Below are positions 33,751-44,968 of a stretch of DNA of 64,000 bases, piece after piece. Numbering within the stretch: position 1 is the stretch's first letter; the number at the start of each line of letters is the position of its first letter. This stretch comes from Lasiodiplodia sp. COLG20 (taxonomy: Eukaryota; Ascomycota; Dothideomycetes; Botryosphaeriales; Botryosphaeriaceae), in the NCBI GenBank assembly GCA_009801085.1, contig VNWV01000001.1, forward strand, positions 1,302,001-1,366,000, in the 5' to 3' direction. The translations under genes and the position numbers were made by a program. The notes below the pieces were generated by a model, which searched no databases, was not told the origin of the DNA, and was given only the letters and a program-made list of their open reading frames with translations.

Positions 33751-35329
33751 GGAGTGGTTTGTTGTTTTTTTTTTTTTATTGTGAAAAGAGTTTCGTTCAT
33801 ATTCTTTCATACATTATACGGCGTCGGCGCAACGAGGATCATGGGAAGCACAGGGATGCATGGCGCTATGGGGCGGCTCGAAAGTGAAGTTTATTTATTA
33901 TTGTTTGGAATGGTGCGATCCTTTCGGACCACCAAGGATTAAAGAGCGAGGGAACGCTGGGAACCACACATACTCCGGGCTAGCAAGACGTGTTGTACGT
34001 CGAGCCCACATTTTCTGTCTACTTTGATATATCGAGTCACAAATGACGAATAGATGGTCTCTGGGTGGGCAGGCAGCTCTCCCGGCCAAGCTAGTAACAA
34101 CACGAGAGCGACAGGCACGGTGGGTGCTGAAACATCTGAGCCATCATAACTAATTTCTATTGTTACGTCGGTAGCTAAAGCTACCATCCGGGCGCAAATG
34201 TAGAATTATTAAATGTACATACATGTACGTCCGGATGGTACTACCTACGTACATAAGTCGGGCGCCTTTGCTCGCGAAGATAATTGCGGAGGATCATTTC
34301 TTTTGGCACCTACGTGACAGGCAGGAATTTACCGGTTTCTGGCCTGCATGCGTCAAAGCGACAGGGCATTTTGCTGTTTTCCTCCCCAAGACCGAGCGCA
34401 TAAGGTTGATCATGGCTGGATAGGGAGGGATGGAGCATGCCGGCAGTGGATTCCTTTAGCATAAACACGGCATATGACGTGACGGTGGCCAGGAATGCGA
34501 CGGCGGGCGCTATGGCGCTGGGCCCACTAGCGTACCTACGGCTTGTCGCAAGCAATTGTGCGGGTCGTCCAGAGCCGCAAAGCCACGGGCGCGATAAAGT
34601 GCGGCGGAACGGCAGGGAGAGCGAGGGGACAGGTATGCTGCCGTGTGCGGGCGTGCGAGTGGAGAGAGCTCTAAATCCGCGACACTCGCGGGCGGCCTGT
34701 CCAATAGGCGCGGGTACGTGCCGTTGCTCGTGGAAACAACACTTGGCTGTGAGAGGGCGACCCCGACGGGCGGCGCCAGCGGGCACGATCGAGCTCCGCC
34801 CTCGCTGCTCTCTGTGCACGCGGTGCAGGGCTTACGAGAAGATATACAGCGCATTGCTCACACGGGCGGGTGCTCGTGAGCGATACGGCCTGAGACTACC
34901 CCGTATCCAGCGCTAATTTTAGCCATTTTCGCCTTCCGGGCCCGACGGCGATCTTCCAGCGCTGCAACCCCTGCGGGCCATCCGCCTAGAAGCCTTTCGC
35001 TCTCTCGACGCCCTCCAGCGCCGCTGCAAAACTCAACACTTGCGGCCCCTATCCATCGCCCGCGCCCCGCTCGTTGCCCGGCCCTCGATCGCTCCTCAGT
35101 CATTCGTTTGGAAGGCCTAGCTCCGCCAGAAGCGTCTCCGTCGCGCCGCAGCTAACTGCCACTGATCACCCCAACCTCCCACCGCCTCCACCCAAAACCA
35201 CACATCACTCCCAGATCCGCGGAGCCCGCCCCCAAAACACAGCAAGCCTAATTCACGCGCCACCCCGCCGGCTCCACGACGCGTCCGCGTCCATTGACTG
35301 TCCCGCGTCGCCGTCCATCTGTACCCGCC
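33751..35329. other. Intergenic region between two membrane glycoprotein genes
   Basis: Contains a T-run just after the stop codon (33765-33777) and a 10-base inverted repeat (34182-34191 with 34231-34240). No gene supported. The final 250 bases are pyrimidine-rich leader for the next gene. Confidence 0.45.
34182..34240. repeat. Inverted repeat with AT-rich loop
   Basis: TACCATCCGG at 34182-34191 is matched exactly by CCGGATGGTA at 34231-34240. The 39-base spacer is AT-rich and holds overlapping TGTACAT/ACATGTAC palindromes. Origin unknown. Confidence 0.6.
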
Positions 35330-36412
35330 ATGCGTCCTCAACAGCTCCTTGCCGCAGCCTTGACGCTGTCATCCCTTTCGGCCGCTTGGCCATGGCCGCC
35401 CAACATGGACGACATGAAAGAGGTCATGGGTGTCGAGAACCTGTTCAAGCGCGAAAACTGGTTCTACGTCCGTGCCGACGAAACCACCACCAGCGACTGT
35501 AAGCTCCACCTCCTCGCGACCGGCAACGTTTATCTCGAGAACCCACCGATGCTAACTTTCAGGACTCAGCGGCTGCAAAGACCACCGCAGCAAAGACGGA
35601 TGCCGCTTCAGACACCGCGTCTGCGACGGGAAGCGAGAAGACAACCGCGGCTGAAACGGCCTCTAAGACCGACTCCGCCGCCGCAACTACCGGCAGTGGC
35701 ACCAATACGGCCAAGGAAACGGGCAAGACGACCGGAAAGGAGAGCGGCACGGCCAAGGAAACCGGCAGCACCAAGACGTCGAAGAAGGGGTCGAAGAGCA
35801 CGTCGTACGACGCCCGTCTGCCGGCGGGCGGCATTTCGATGATCACGCCTGCCGCGACGGATACGTCACAGTACTACAAGATCGGCGACTGGCTGTCGTT
35901 CGCGTGGAACTACACGTCACTGTCGGCCACGCCGTCCGCCATCAACGTCCTGGCTAGCTGCAGCTTGAACTCCGAGACGTACACGCTGGCGCAGAATCTG
36001 TCTGTGGCCACGACCAACATGGTGTTCTGGGACACGGGCGATTACGAGAAGACTGCGACCAAGAGTTTGGTGCAGACGACGTACACGCTCATCATCTACG
36101 ATGCCGGTAGCAGCATTTCTGCCACCGCTGCCGCCGGTTACTTGGGAGTTGCGAACACTTTCACCTTTGGCATGTACCGCCCCCAGGAGTACGTCCCGAG
36201 ACAAGGTTAGTTTTTCATTCCTTTCCGTTTTCACTCCCCCAAAGTTTGACTCAGGGCTGACGCTCACTCACCGCATCGCAGATTGGACTTGCCCTGGCTG
36301 TAACGCTGCCGGCGTCAGTGTCGAGCAGCAAACGGTCCGTTTCCTGTTCGGCACCTTCGCCGTAACCGTCATCAGTTTCACCTGGTTCGTCATCGGCTTC
36401 GGCATCATCTAA
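35330..36412 (+). CDS. Secreted-start, C-terminally anchored fungal glycoprotein (DUF7137-like)
   Basis: Three exons, 35330-35498, 35570-36205 and 36282-36412, give 311 residues. The acceptor of intron 1 must be the second CAG (ACTCAG, ending 35569); the first one would put TGA in frame. The N-terminus is a signal peptide (MRPQQLLAAALTLSSLSAAW) followed by WPWPPN, a motif I associate with the DUF7137 family. Next comes a long Thr/Ser/Lys/Ala low-complexity stalk (about 57-130), a globular domain (RLPAGGISMITPAA, YYKIGDWLSFAWNYTSL, a VFWDTGDYEK segment and TFTFGMYRPQEY), a CPGCNA motif and a C-terminal transmembrane helix (about 289-311). Likely an O-glycosylated plasma-membrane or wall-associated protein. 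Its function is unknown. It is the second membrane glycoprotein gene in a row on this strand. Confidence 0.82.
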
Positions 36413-39255
36413 GCAAGAAATTATGCTTCGGTTTCGTTCCAGCCGCTAGATCAGACGATACTGCGCCGAATGGGGACCTGCAGTCATGGGCATCGATCTG
36501 GTTTCTCCTTGGTTTTCCTGACGAGAGCATTGCAACGGGCGTTCACTCAACACAAAAAATGGCTTCGTATTTTTTTTACCTCGTTTTTATTGATCTTGAA
36601 AGTGCAGCGGTTGGCGGCGTGAGGATTTTCGTCACACAGCTGCTTCGATCCATATTGACGAAAGCCACGCCGTTTAATACTTGAAACCTTTCTTTTTCTC
36701 TACAGTCCTGTCGTATATATTACACTGTTTACTCTGGAGTTTCTTCAGCACGGGTTTCATACGCTCATTTCTTGGCTTTTCTGGGAATTATGATGGGTCG
36801 GGAATTTCTCGTTTGGTGGTGCACGTCGTTCAGAATTGATTTAATGGGGAGGAGAGGCGTTTACCTTTTTATTCCGTCAAGGGATATATCGAATGGAATG
36901 GATGAGAGTGTGATGGTGAATTGAATTGGCATGTGGTCGTACTTATATGGATGTGGGTGTGGAGCATATCTGAAGCAGCGTAATGAGAATGTGAGAGTAT
37001 TCTTTTTGAGATTGAGTATAGTTGCTGTACAGTATTGGTACAATTTCAGGCGCAAAGTCACTCGGGGTTCCTCTTGCACAGATCGTGATGCTATTGGTTT
37101 AGTGAAAAGCGGCTCGAGCCGCCATCCGATCTCTTAGGATTTCTGTATCGCGCGATGATTCGCTGGCTGGCTGGCAAGGCTGTGCCTTTGGTTGGTAACA
37201 GTAATGCTGAGGGGAGAGACGCGTAATATGTGTGCTCATCACGCCTCTAGCCCTCTCTACAAGCGCGCGCTCCCCCTCACTTCACCGATGCGAGCGTTAT
37301 TCCACATGACGGACGTAAGTCCTGTCAGTATGAGACGCGTGGAAAATAAGGTTGCGTTTGGCTTGGAACTGATGGGCGTGAAAGTAAGGGAGTGTGAACG
37401 CGCGGGGAGCCGAGGTGTTGGTTGCGGGTAGCTATTTGGTCAGCCAGCTCCCGCTCCTCGCTCTCCAGACACGCGCACTCTCGTCCTCCTCCCTGCTGCG
37501 AACCCAATTTTCGTACGAGCGCTTACTCGGATTCATTCTTCTGTTCGTCGTACGATAAATGCAAGGGCAGTTCCCGTGCGCAAAAGTGACGCTTGCGGGA
37601 TGGAACCGGCAGGGCGAGTGTCGTGATATTTTTTCGATGACGAGGTTGTCGCTACATGTAACACGAGCTGCTTCCTCGCGGAATTGGGAATGCTGATGAA
37701 TGTTCGAACGTCGGAAGCCGGACCAACAGCTGCGGTCGGTCATCTGTTTGGGCGAGGTCTGGGGGGAGGGGAAGAGAGGGGGAGAGGTGGGGAATCCTGC
37801 AGGATCGGTTGTTGGTGGGTTGGTTGGTTTAGCTCTTTCTGGTGGCGTTTTTCGTGGATGCTTGCGTCGATGCGGCTCTCTGAGATGGTCTGGCGCGGCA
37901 TGCTTCGTGATGGGCCTGTGCATTGATATTCTCAGGTGTCATCAATCGTATACGGCCTGACCGAAATGCGTCTGTTGTGTATGCATATGATGTCATGACT
38001 TGGGCTGGACTTTCGCGTAGCATAGGATTACTGCATTAATGGAGAGAAAGGAACCATCACTATGAGACGATACAGATGGGTATTAGAGCTGAAAGCTAGA
38101 CCGAAGTACAGCAGGGCTTTAGAACAGAGAAAGGTGATCATGCCCCAGAAATCCGCTTTAAGATTTTCTCCGTCTCATAATATTTGAATATTGTGGGTAG
38201 TTGAAGCTAACATCTAGACGTAGACGTGAGAATTAGGCTGACATAATACGATTGAACGTCAGATTCAATCACTGAAAGAGGTTGGCTTTTCCGAGACTTT
38301 GCTCGAAAATTAAACATTGTTATCAGCTGCCATAGTGCTTCAACCGGAGTAACCCGGAGCAAACGATGCATGTTTATCCGAAAACCTTAAAGTGCTCACT
38401 TCCTTAGAATGCGCACTTATAAGTCCGCGCTTTGGTATATCAGACATTCATGTTTAGAGAGTGAGTGGGTTGGTTTAAAGTTAGATAGTTAACTTTCCAA
38501 TAAGCTTTTTAGTAGCACGGTTGATTCGGGAAGTGAGTCATAGGACTAAATTGTATTCTATAAAGGTATGACGATGCCTTAATACAATTTTATAGTCATT
38601 AGGCTGATGAGGTAGAAAATCGAAATAAGAATTTAGTTATAGAGATATATGAAATAAACACGCCTGGAGATTATCTTGTAAGAAACCTTTTGAGAAGCTC
38701 TACACAGTTGGACGAGGGTGCATGGACTTGATTGGCCAAAGAAGGATATTGTAGCTGAAGGCTGGTGCTTATTTTTTTTTTTTAACACATATTATGAGTA
38801 GTGAAGCTGTCGCCCGGACGCAAATGTCAAATCAACAGTTATGTATTTACTTCCAGACGATAGCTTCAACTTCCCGCATAAGTTGTGTGATTTCTTACAA
38901 ACGTCATAAAAGATCATCCATTCTGGAGAGCCGTAGTTCCCTCCTGTTCCAACGCCTTGCTGCTCTTTCCGATAGCGTTCGGCTGCAATACACCGCTGTA
39001 GAGTTGCCACAGTAGTGGCACTGGTGCTTCTTACGACGCTCATATTTCTCTACTTGCATAAGAGTGTCGTGGTGGCCTAAATTACCGGAGGAGTCCTTGG
39101 CATGGGAGCATTCATCATCATCGTACTACTGTAACCTGTCTACCAGATGCTTGGAGCTTATGTGATCCTTGTCTGGAATCATGTTGAGGTCCTGAGTGGG
39201 TTTTCTACTCAAACAGGGTAGAAGAAGTTCACACAGCTTTCTCTTATCAGTAATA

Positions 39256-39277
39256 CCGGCTTCGCATTCGAAGCCGG
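39256..39277. repeat. Perfect 9-base hairpin
   Basis: CCGGCTTCG, a four-base loop (CATT), then CGAAGCCGG. It is GC-rich in an AT-rich setting and lies just ahead of the degraded coding stretch. Confidence 0.6.
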
Positions 39278-39289
39278 CCTTACCGTAAA

Positions 39290-39955
39290 GGGAGAGCGAA
39301 ACACCCAGTCGCAGACAATGAAGTCAAGGACCTTCTCCTGTACGACGCCTCGATCAAGGTAAACTTTGGCAATATGCTACTGGCGAGCACGATCTCGAGT
39401 AGCGAGCTGGCATATCGCATCTTGTGTTGCGCCATCGTGACCGGTTGTTTCACCATCCGACAGTTGCACCAGTACTGGCTGGCCAGCTTCTCCCAGAAAG
39501 GAGGGCGATACGAGCATATCGAACAGATGGGGTGCCCGGCTCTGGTCGACAAGGAGTAATGGGAGACTGAATTTGCAGAATAAAATGGCTGCCTGTGCTG
39601 CGGCCATTCCGGTATGAAACAGATGGAGGAAGCCGTGAAGGGACGCAAAATTACTGTTCAGCTCAAAGGCTGGATCCCGACTTTGAAAAGACCGTTTTGG
39701 TTCCGCATGGTATCGAAGTCTTGAGGGACCCTACAACAACAGCTGACGACTTCCCAGAAACCCACTTCGGAGAAGCTGATGACCTCCCAAAGCCAGAGAA
39801 GAAATCATTCTATCACAAAAAGCATGGTGGTTCGATCATGACGAGGCGAGCGAAAGCTTATTCAAGAACAACGGAGAGGAAGTCAACGAATGGGTTATAG
39901 GTCTGCTGGAGACGGAAGAGGCAATTGAAGGCGGAGAGTACACGATATAGCCGTA
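39290..39955 (+). pseudogene. Possible degraded protein-coding relic, family unknown
   Basis: Three protein-like segments follow one another in different frames on the plus strand: one ending in a stop near 39559 (contains NMLLASTISSSELAYRIL and GGRYEHIEQMGC), one around 39640-39830 (DPDFEKTVLVPHGIEVLRDP) and one ending in a stop at about 39951 (KAWWFDHDEASESLF, then NEWVIGLLETEEAI). The amino-acid character and order suggest one former gene broken by frameshifts and stops, or exons of a gene whose introns I cannot place. I do not recognise the family; the middle piece faintly recalls SRR1-type proteins but not enough to name it. Confidence 0.3.
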
Positions 39956-41429
39956 GCAGATTCAAGGCGCCGCTTGTTCATATTGAAACGCAGCGGGGTT
40001 AAGTTTGTAGGAATGGAGTGAGTTGAAGAGGTAATTATTAGATAGACTGATGAAGGGAGCAACTGAAGCAGCTCGAAGATCCAAGGGTAAGTTGGCGGAC
40101 TGACGGTGCAGTAGCTTTTGTAGTTTAGCATCCAAACCAAAACCTTGGTGACGAAGTTGATCCGCGGCGACGAGTTGAAGCGGCAGTTAAGAAAGTGTTT
40201 CTGTATGTGACGTGGGTGGTGCAAACAGGAGGGTTAAGGGTGTCAACTTCAATCTAAGGCAACTATAAGCAATATTTTAGACGAGTGATTCCAATAGTGG
40301 CTGGATTCACTCATAAATCATAGAGAGATTCTTCACGTTCACGAGGCTACCCGCGCGGTAATATATTTTATCACCCCTGATGACCTACCCGCTTTCCGTA
40401 TTTCCCCCGGCAGTCAATGGCCAAAGAAAATGGATAATGGAGTTGATACCTTGGTTTTGAGGTTCCAAATGAAGGAATTATTTGAGAGCGCATATGGCGA
40501 TGGTAGGAAATTAAGGTAGGCAAAATATGCATGATCCTTATCCATTATGCTTCAGCAATTTTTCCGAACCAGATGTGTTAATGAAATTTAAGGTTGAGCC
40601 TCCTGATGGCGGGTAGCTGTAGTTTTGCTATCATTGACACAACGCTACACCTTGATTCCGGGGGATGTGCAGTGTCTATAGACTGTGAACTTGTTAGGCC
40701 TGCGTTCTAGGATCCGGTTGGACATTCTCCATTCATCTAGAATGACTTGGTTTATAGAAGGCACATATATATCGTTCTGTTTCTACTTAACCATTCTGGC
40801 GTGATGAATAGGTATAATTTCAAGGTCTCTATTCGTCGGCGTACAGAGTATACCGGAATCCTTGGTTTTCTCATTGGGAAAAAGGAGCATAGAATTCAAA
40901 AATTGTGACATACACAAAAGATATCCGTGGCGGAGATATCCTGTGTGTGTTGAAACGTTCAAGAGAGGCGTCAACTCCATTGGGCCCTGGCCTGAGTGAG
41001 TGGGCCATGCCTATCTATATTGCCATTCCAATTGTTTAACGCGTTACTCCTCGTGCTCCTTTTAGCTCTTCTTAAATGAATTCTCAAGGTATATGCCTGG
41101 TAGAATTTTCTAGTGCATTCTGGGGACGGATTCCAATTTGTGAGAGCAGCGCGGGTTTACATGTGGTGCGACACTAAAGAGAATGTGCTGTGTCGGCCGG
41201 CCTGTCCGGGAGAGACCACGTCGGCGACGCCTTATCAAGACCGAATAAGCTGCCGACCCTAGTGAAAAATTTGCTGACGCCAAGATATCACAGCATGCAT
41301 TCACTTTGGCTGTTGGATATGTGGTTGCACCATCTTCGGGAGTAAAACAAACGAATATAAACTTATTGGTGAAACTCGAATTTTCATCGAGGAGTCTATC
41401 CAAGCAAACGTGGTCCACCGCGTTCGTGC

Positions 41430-41538
41430 CTCCGCTTGGTGTAGTTGGTTTATCACGTTTGACTGTAATATCTGTGCTCTTCGGAGCCGCGATGATTATG
41501 CCATCAAAAGGTCCCTAGTTCGATTCTGGGAGCGGAGA
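41430..41538 (+). tRNA. tRNA-Tyr (GTA), with intron
   Basis: All arms pair. Acceptor stem CTCCGCT with AGCGGAG (7 of 7); D stem GTG/CAC; anticodon stem TTTGA/TCAAA with loop CTGTAA then intron then A; T arm CCTAG-TTCGATT-CTGGG. Anticodon GTA at 41465-41467. A 34-base intron (41469-41502) sits in the standard place after position 37, as usual for eukaryotic tRNA-Tyr. Mature length is 75 before CCA addition. A T7 run follows at once. Confidence 0.95.
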
Positions 41539-41542
41539 CTTC

Positions 41543-41549
41543 TTTTTTT
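41543..41549 (+). terminator. RNA polymerase III T-run terminator of tRNA-Tyr
   Basis: Seven T residues beginning five bases after the tRNA 3' end. Confidence 0.85.
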
Positions 41550-41983
41550 GCTCCGTTGCTGGACGTGGGCGCAGAAGATGGTGGTGGAATGGAGTTAATT
41601 AAGGGCAAATTTTTTTGGCCGCGGTGTGGAGATTCGGTGATCCGACCGGCAGCAGTGATAGGCGAATCAGGTACCGCTGTTTAGCGGACATCTGAATGAG
41701 TTTCTTAGCGCATCGACGAATGCATCCCGACTGCTGGGACCTAAAAAGACTGGCTCGGGGTGCAGCTAAGTTTGTAAAGTGGGGAGACATGGCGTCAGTC
41801 TGCATTGGCGGCGCGGACAGAAAGACGACGGGAGCATGTGGGCTGCTAGCTGCATGAAGGACGGCCAAGGGTGCCAGTGGACGAATTGAGGCTTTGGCGC
41901 GTGTCGATAGTTGTCGCGTTTGTACTCCGACTGTAACGTGCAAAAGTGAAGCTTGATACACCATCAACACCTTCGAGATGGGC

Positions 41984-41989
41984 AAAAAA
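41984..41989 (-). terminator. RNA polymerase III T-run downstream of the tRNA-Ala-like gene
   Basis: Six T on the minus strand, ten bases past the end of the tRNA-Ala-like sequence. Confidence 0.65.
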
Positions 41990-41999
41990 GCATTGCCTA

Positions 42000-42084
42000 T
42001 GGACAAGCAGGGGATTGAACCCTGGACCTCTCGCATTCGAGATGTTTCTGCAAAGCGAGCGCTCTACCACTGAGCCTGGTGGTT
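42000..42084 (-). tRNA. tRNA-Ala (TGC)-like, with intron; acceptor stem unpaired, possibly a pseudogene
   Basis: D arm GCTC/GAGC with AGTGGTAGA loop, anticodon stem CTCGC/GCGAG with loop TTTGCA-intron-T (anticodon TGC, 13-base intron GAAACATCTCGAA), variable loop AGGTC and T arm CAGGG-TTCAATC-CCCTG are all sound. The 3' acceptor half CTTGTCC plus A has the T expected at position 70 of a G3:U70 alanine tRNA. The 5' side, AACCACC, pairs at only two of seven positions, where GG(G/A)CAAG would be expected. Internal A and B boxes look intact and a T6 run follows, so it may still be transcribed. I read it as a tRNA-Ala whose first seven bases were replaced. Confidence 0.6.
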
Positions 42085-42676
42085 GTTAGAAAGGGCCTTA
42101 GAGGTCACGGGTTGAGGCGGAACTTACTACATGCCCGAGTTAAGGATTATGTAAGCGCTCGCTACTTGTAAAACTTATATAGTGAAAAACGCAGAGCTCA
42201 GCATGTGCGACAACGAATACGGTAAGCTTAGTAGGTAGTATGTAGGAGGGGAGGGTGCACTGAATTGGGCGTGCTGTAGGCTAGGCAGACAGTGGAAAAG
42301 ATGACGCCACCTGATGCAGCAGGATACGTGGAGGCAGTGACATTCCAGTGCTGGCAAAGGTGAGGCGTGTTGGGGCCGCTAGAGGACGGCGATCAGGTCG
42401 CAGGGCTCAAGCATCACCCCAGCCGGCCCCAGCGCCCCAGCCGGACGACCCTGACTTCCACGCGGGCCTGAAACTTAGAAGTCAAGATTGACCTCAGGCC
42501 AAATCGCACGTCTCTGCACCACCGCAGTCACGCCCATGACATGGCCAAAATAATGCCCGAGGCGCCTGCTACGAAACGTCTGCCGATCGTGTGAGCGCCG
42601 GCGCATGGTCACAGCCCCAGGCTTGCCAGCCACCTTCATTGGCTCGCTCACCGCCCGCCCAAAGACGTAGTGCCGC

Positions 42677-44968
42677 ATGGCTGCCAACCGCCGCTTCTCG
42701 CATCTGCTCGACGGCGTGGGAGCAATCTTCGCTCCCAAGCCGCGAGACCATTCCCGCTCCTACGATCCCGACGCGTACCGCCAGCGCGCTTCTCGCCGCC
42801 CGCGCCGCAACACCTACGACCACGATCCGCGCAGCGCGCATGCTCCCGACTTGGACCACCTGCGCCAGGCACGAGCCGAGTACTACGCCCGCCCACCAGA
42901 CCAGCGCCAAACCCGCCATCCTTCGGCCCCAGCCGCCGCGCCGGCCTCTTACGCCCTTCCTACCATGGTATCAGGCACCGAGCCCAGGATGATGCGCGCC
43001 GCCAGCACTCGCAAGAGCGTCAAGGGTAAGCGGGACGAACGCCGGCCTAGCAGGAAAGAGCGCGAGGACCGGGACAGCGGCGTCTACGTCTACAGCACCC
43101 CTCGGAGCGGTGGCAGCAGAAGTCGGCGGGAAGAGGATTTGGCATCACGCGCAGGTGGTCACAGGCGGGTCGTTTCGTCACCTGCTGCAAACGTGATCGA
43201 TGTTGAGGTCGAAAGAGAGGCGCCCGAGCCTTCGGTGCGCAGGGCTGACGGCGTTAGGTTGAGTCGGTATGTCCTTAGAATGCCCTCTCATCGCTCGAAG
43301 TAGTCGTTAATTTGATCCAGGACAACATCTACTCGCGACTCCAATCGTCCGGTCATGACTCGCCCTTCTCTCAGAAGAACCGGCACGCTCAAATCCCCTC
43401 CGGCCGACGTCCCTCCAGCAACACCTCACCAACGAAGAAATAGTGGAGGAATCTTTAGTCTTTTTCGCCATGTACCGCCGTCGGCCCAGACGCCGGAAAA
43501 GAAGTAGGTCGTTCGGAGCATTCCCACAGCACCGCTGCTCACATCAGCTTCCAGATATGACTGCATGGTGTGCATGGATGAGGTCCGCGCCTCTCGCTGT
43601 CCAAGACTCGGATGCGGCCATCGCATGTGCCATACTTGTCTGAAACGCCAATTCGAGCTCTCCGTCAGAGATCCGCAGCATATGCCTCCAAGATGTTGTA
43701 CAACTGAGCATATCCCCCTCAAATATGTCGACCGACTCTTTGATACCAAGTTCAAGGTTCTGTGGAACAAGAAGTACCAGGAATATACCGCAAAGAACCG
43801 GATATATTGCCCAACCCGTGGATGTGGAGAGTGGATCAAGCCGTCGCATATCCGCCTGGACCCCACCGTCGGCCGCAAGTACGGCAAATGCCCGCGCTGT
43901 CGCGGCAAAGTGTGCGTGAAATGCAACGGACGCTGGCACTTTCGCAAAGAGTGCCCCAAAGACGACGAAGCGGCCCGCGCCTTCGCCGAGATGGCCAAAG
44001 AGTCCGGGTGGCAGTGTTGCTACAACTGCAAGGCCATGGTCGAGTTGAAGGAAGGCTGTAACCACATGACATGCCGCTGCACCGCCCAGTTCTGCATGCT
44101 TTGCGGCTCCAAGTGGAAAACGTGCGAGTGCCCGTGGTTCAACTACGCCCACCTGGACGACGACGACCGCCTGCAAAACATGCGAGTGCCCGAGCCCTAC
44201 GTCGTCGTCGAGCACGACGCCGCCGGCGCCGCACCGCCGCCGCCGCGCCCGCCGCCCAACGCCCGACCGGACCAGTACGCCGTCCCGGCCCCGCGCCAGG
44301 CCCACCCCGTCTACGTACAAGAAGAACGGCCCGCCGCGAGCCGCGCAGACCGCATGTCTTACGCCGGCGGCCGCGACCTCGACCGCGAGCGCGAGCGCGA
44401 GCTCGAAGACGAGATGCTGGCCCGCCGCCTGCAATCCGAGTTTCTCGCCGACGGCGCCCGTAGCCGCGCTGGAGGCAGCATCCACCGTCGTCACCACCAT
44501 CGCCACCGCACCGCCCCCTCCCGCTACGACTCGCCCGAGATCGAGGTCGAGGTCCTGGGCGTCGGCAACGCGGCCGGCCACCACATGAATGACTTCGGCT
44601 TACCTGCTGCTCCGCGCCAGCAGCAACAGCAGCCAGCAACGCCTCGGAGTACTACCGTCCGGCGCAGCGCCACTACGCGCAGCACCACCCGTGGCACGCG
44701 CAGAGCAGCGGCAGCGGCAGCAGCAGCAACAGAGGCCGCGCCGGTGACGGTGATAAGGGGCGACAACATGACGACCCAGTACCAGTACCAGTACGCCCGC
44801 CAGCAGCAGCGGCCCACCGCCGCCGTCGAGGCGTCCGTCATGGCCGGCCTGGGCGACCCCGCGCGCAGTGGGATGGGGAGGGTCGGCATGTGGTTGAATT
44901 ATGTGGAAAACGATCCGGCTGAGGTGGAGGGGAGGGCGCAGAGGGCGGGGGTGGTGGCGGCGTATTGA
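42677..44968 (+). CDS. RBR-type (RING-IBR-RING) E3 ubiquitin ligase
   Basis: Three exons, 42677-43266, 43321-43503 and 43555-44968, give 728 residues. The exon 3 acceptor at 43554 restores KYDCMVCMDEV, the start of RING1. Residues 1-255 are basic and disordered. RING1 begins at Cys261/Cys264 and contains LGCGHRMCHTCL. The IBR follows (YCPTRGCGEWI, CPRCRGKVCVKC, then FRKEC). RING2 spans about 412-450 with ligands Cys413/Cys416 and GCNHMTCRCTAQFCMLCG; Cys431 in CNHMTC is the expected catalytic Cys that accepts ubiquitin from E2. The C-terminal 270 residues are low-complexity (Pro, Arg, Gln, Ala). Fungi have several such proteins of unknown substrate. The gene body is much GC-richer than the AT-rich region to its left. 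Confidence 0.9.

Larger units (their letters stand above)
36413..41429. other. Gene-poor, largely AT-rich region
   Basis: About 5 kb. 37200-37900 is of ordinary composition with no supported gene. From about 37950 to 41400 the sequence is visibly AT-rich with frequent stops in all frames. It includes one degraded coding stretch (39290-39955) and a perfect hairpin (39256-39277). It may be an old repeat or a decayed gene island; no transposase or reverse transcriptase signature is readable. Confidence 0.45.
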
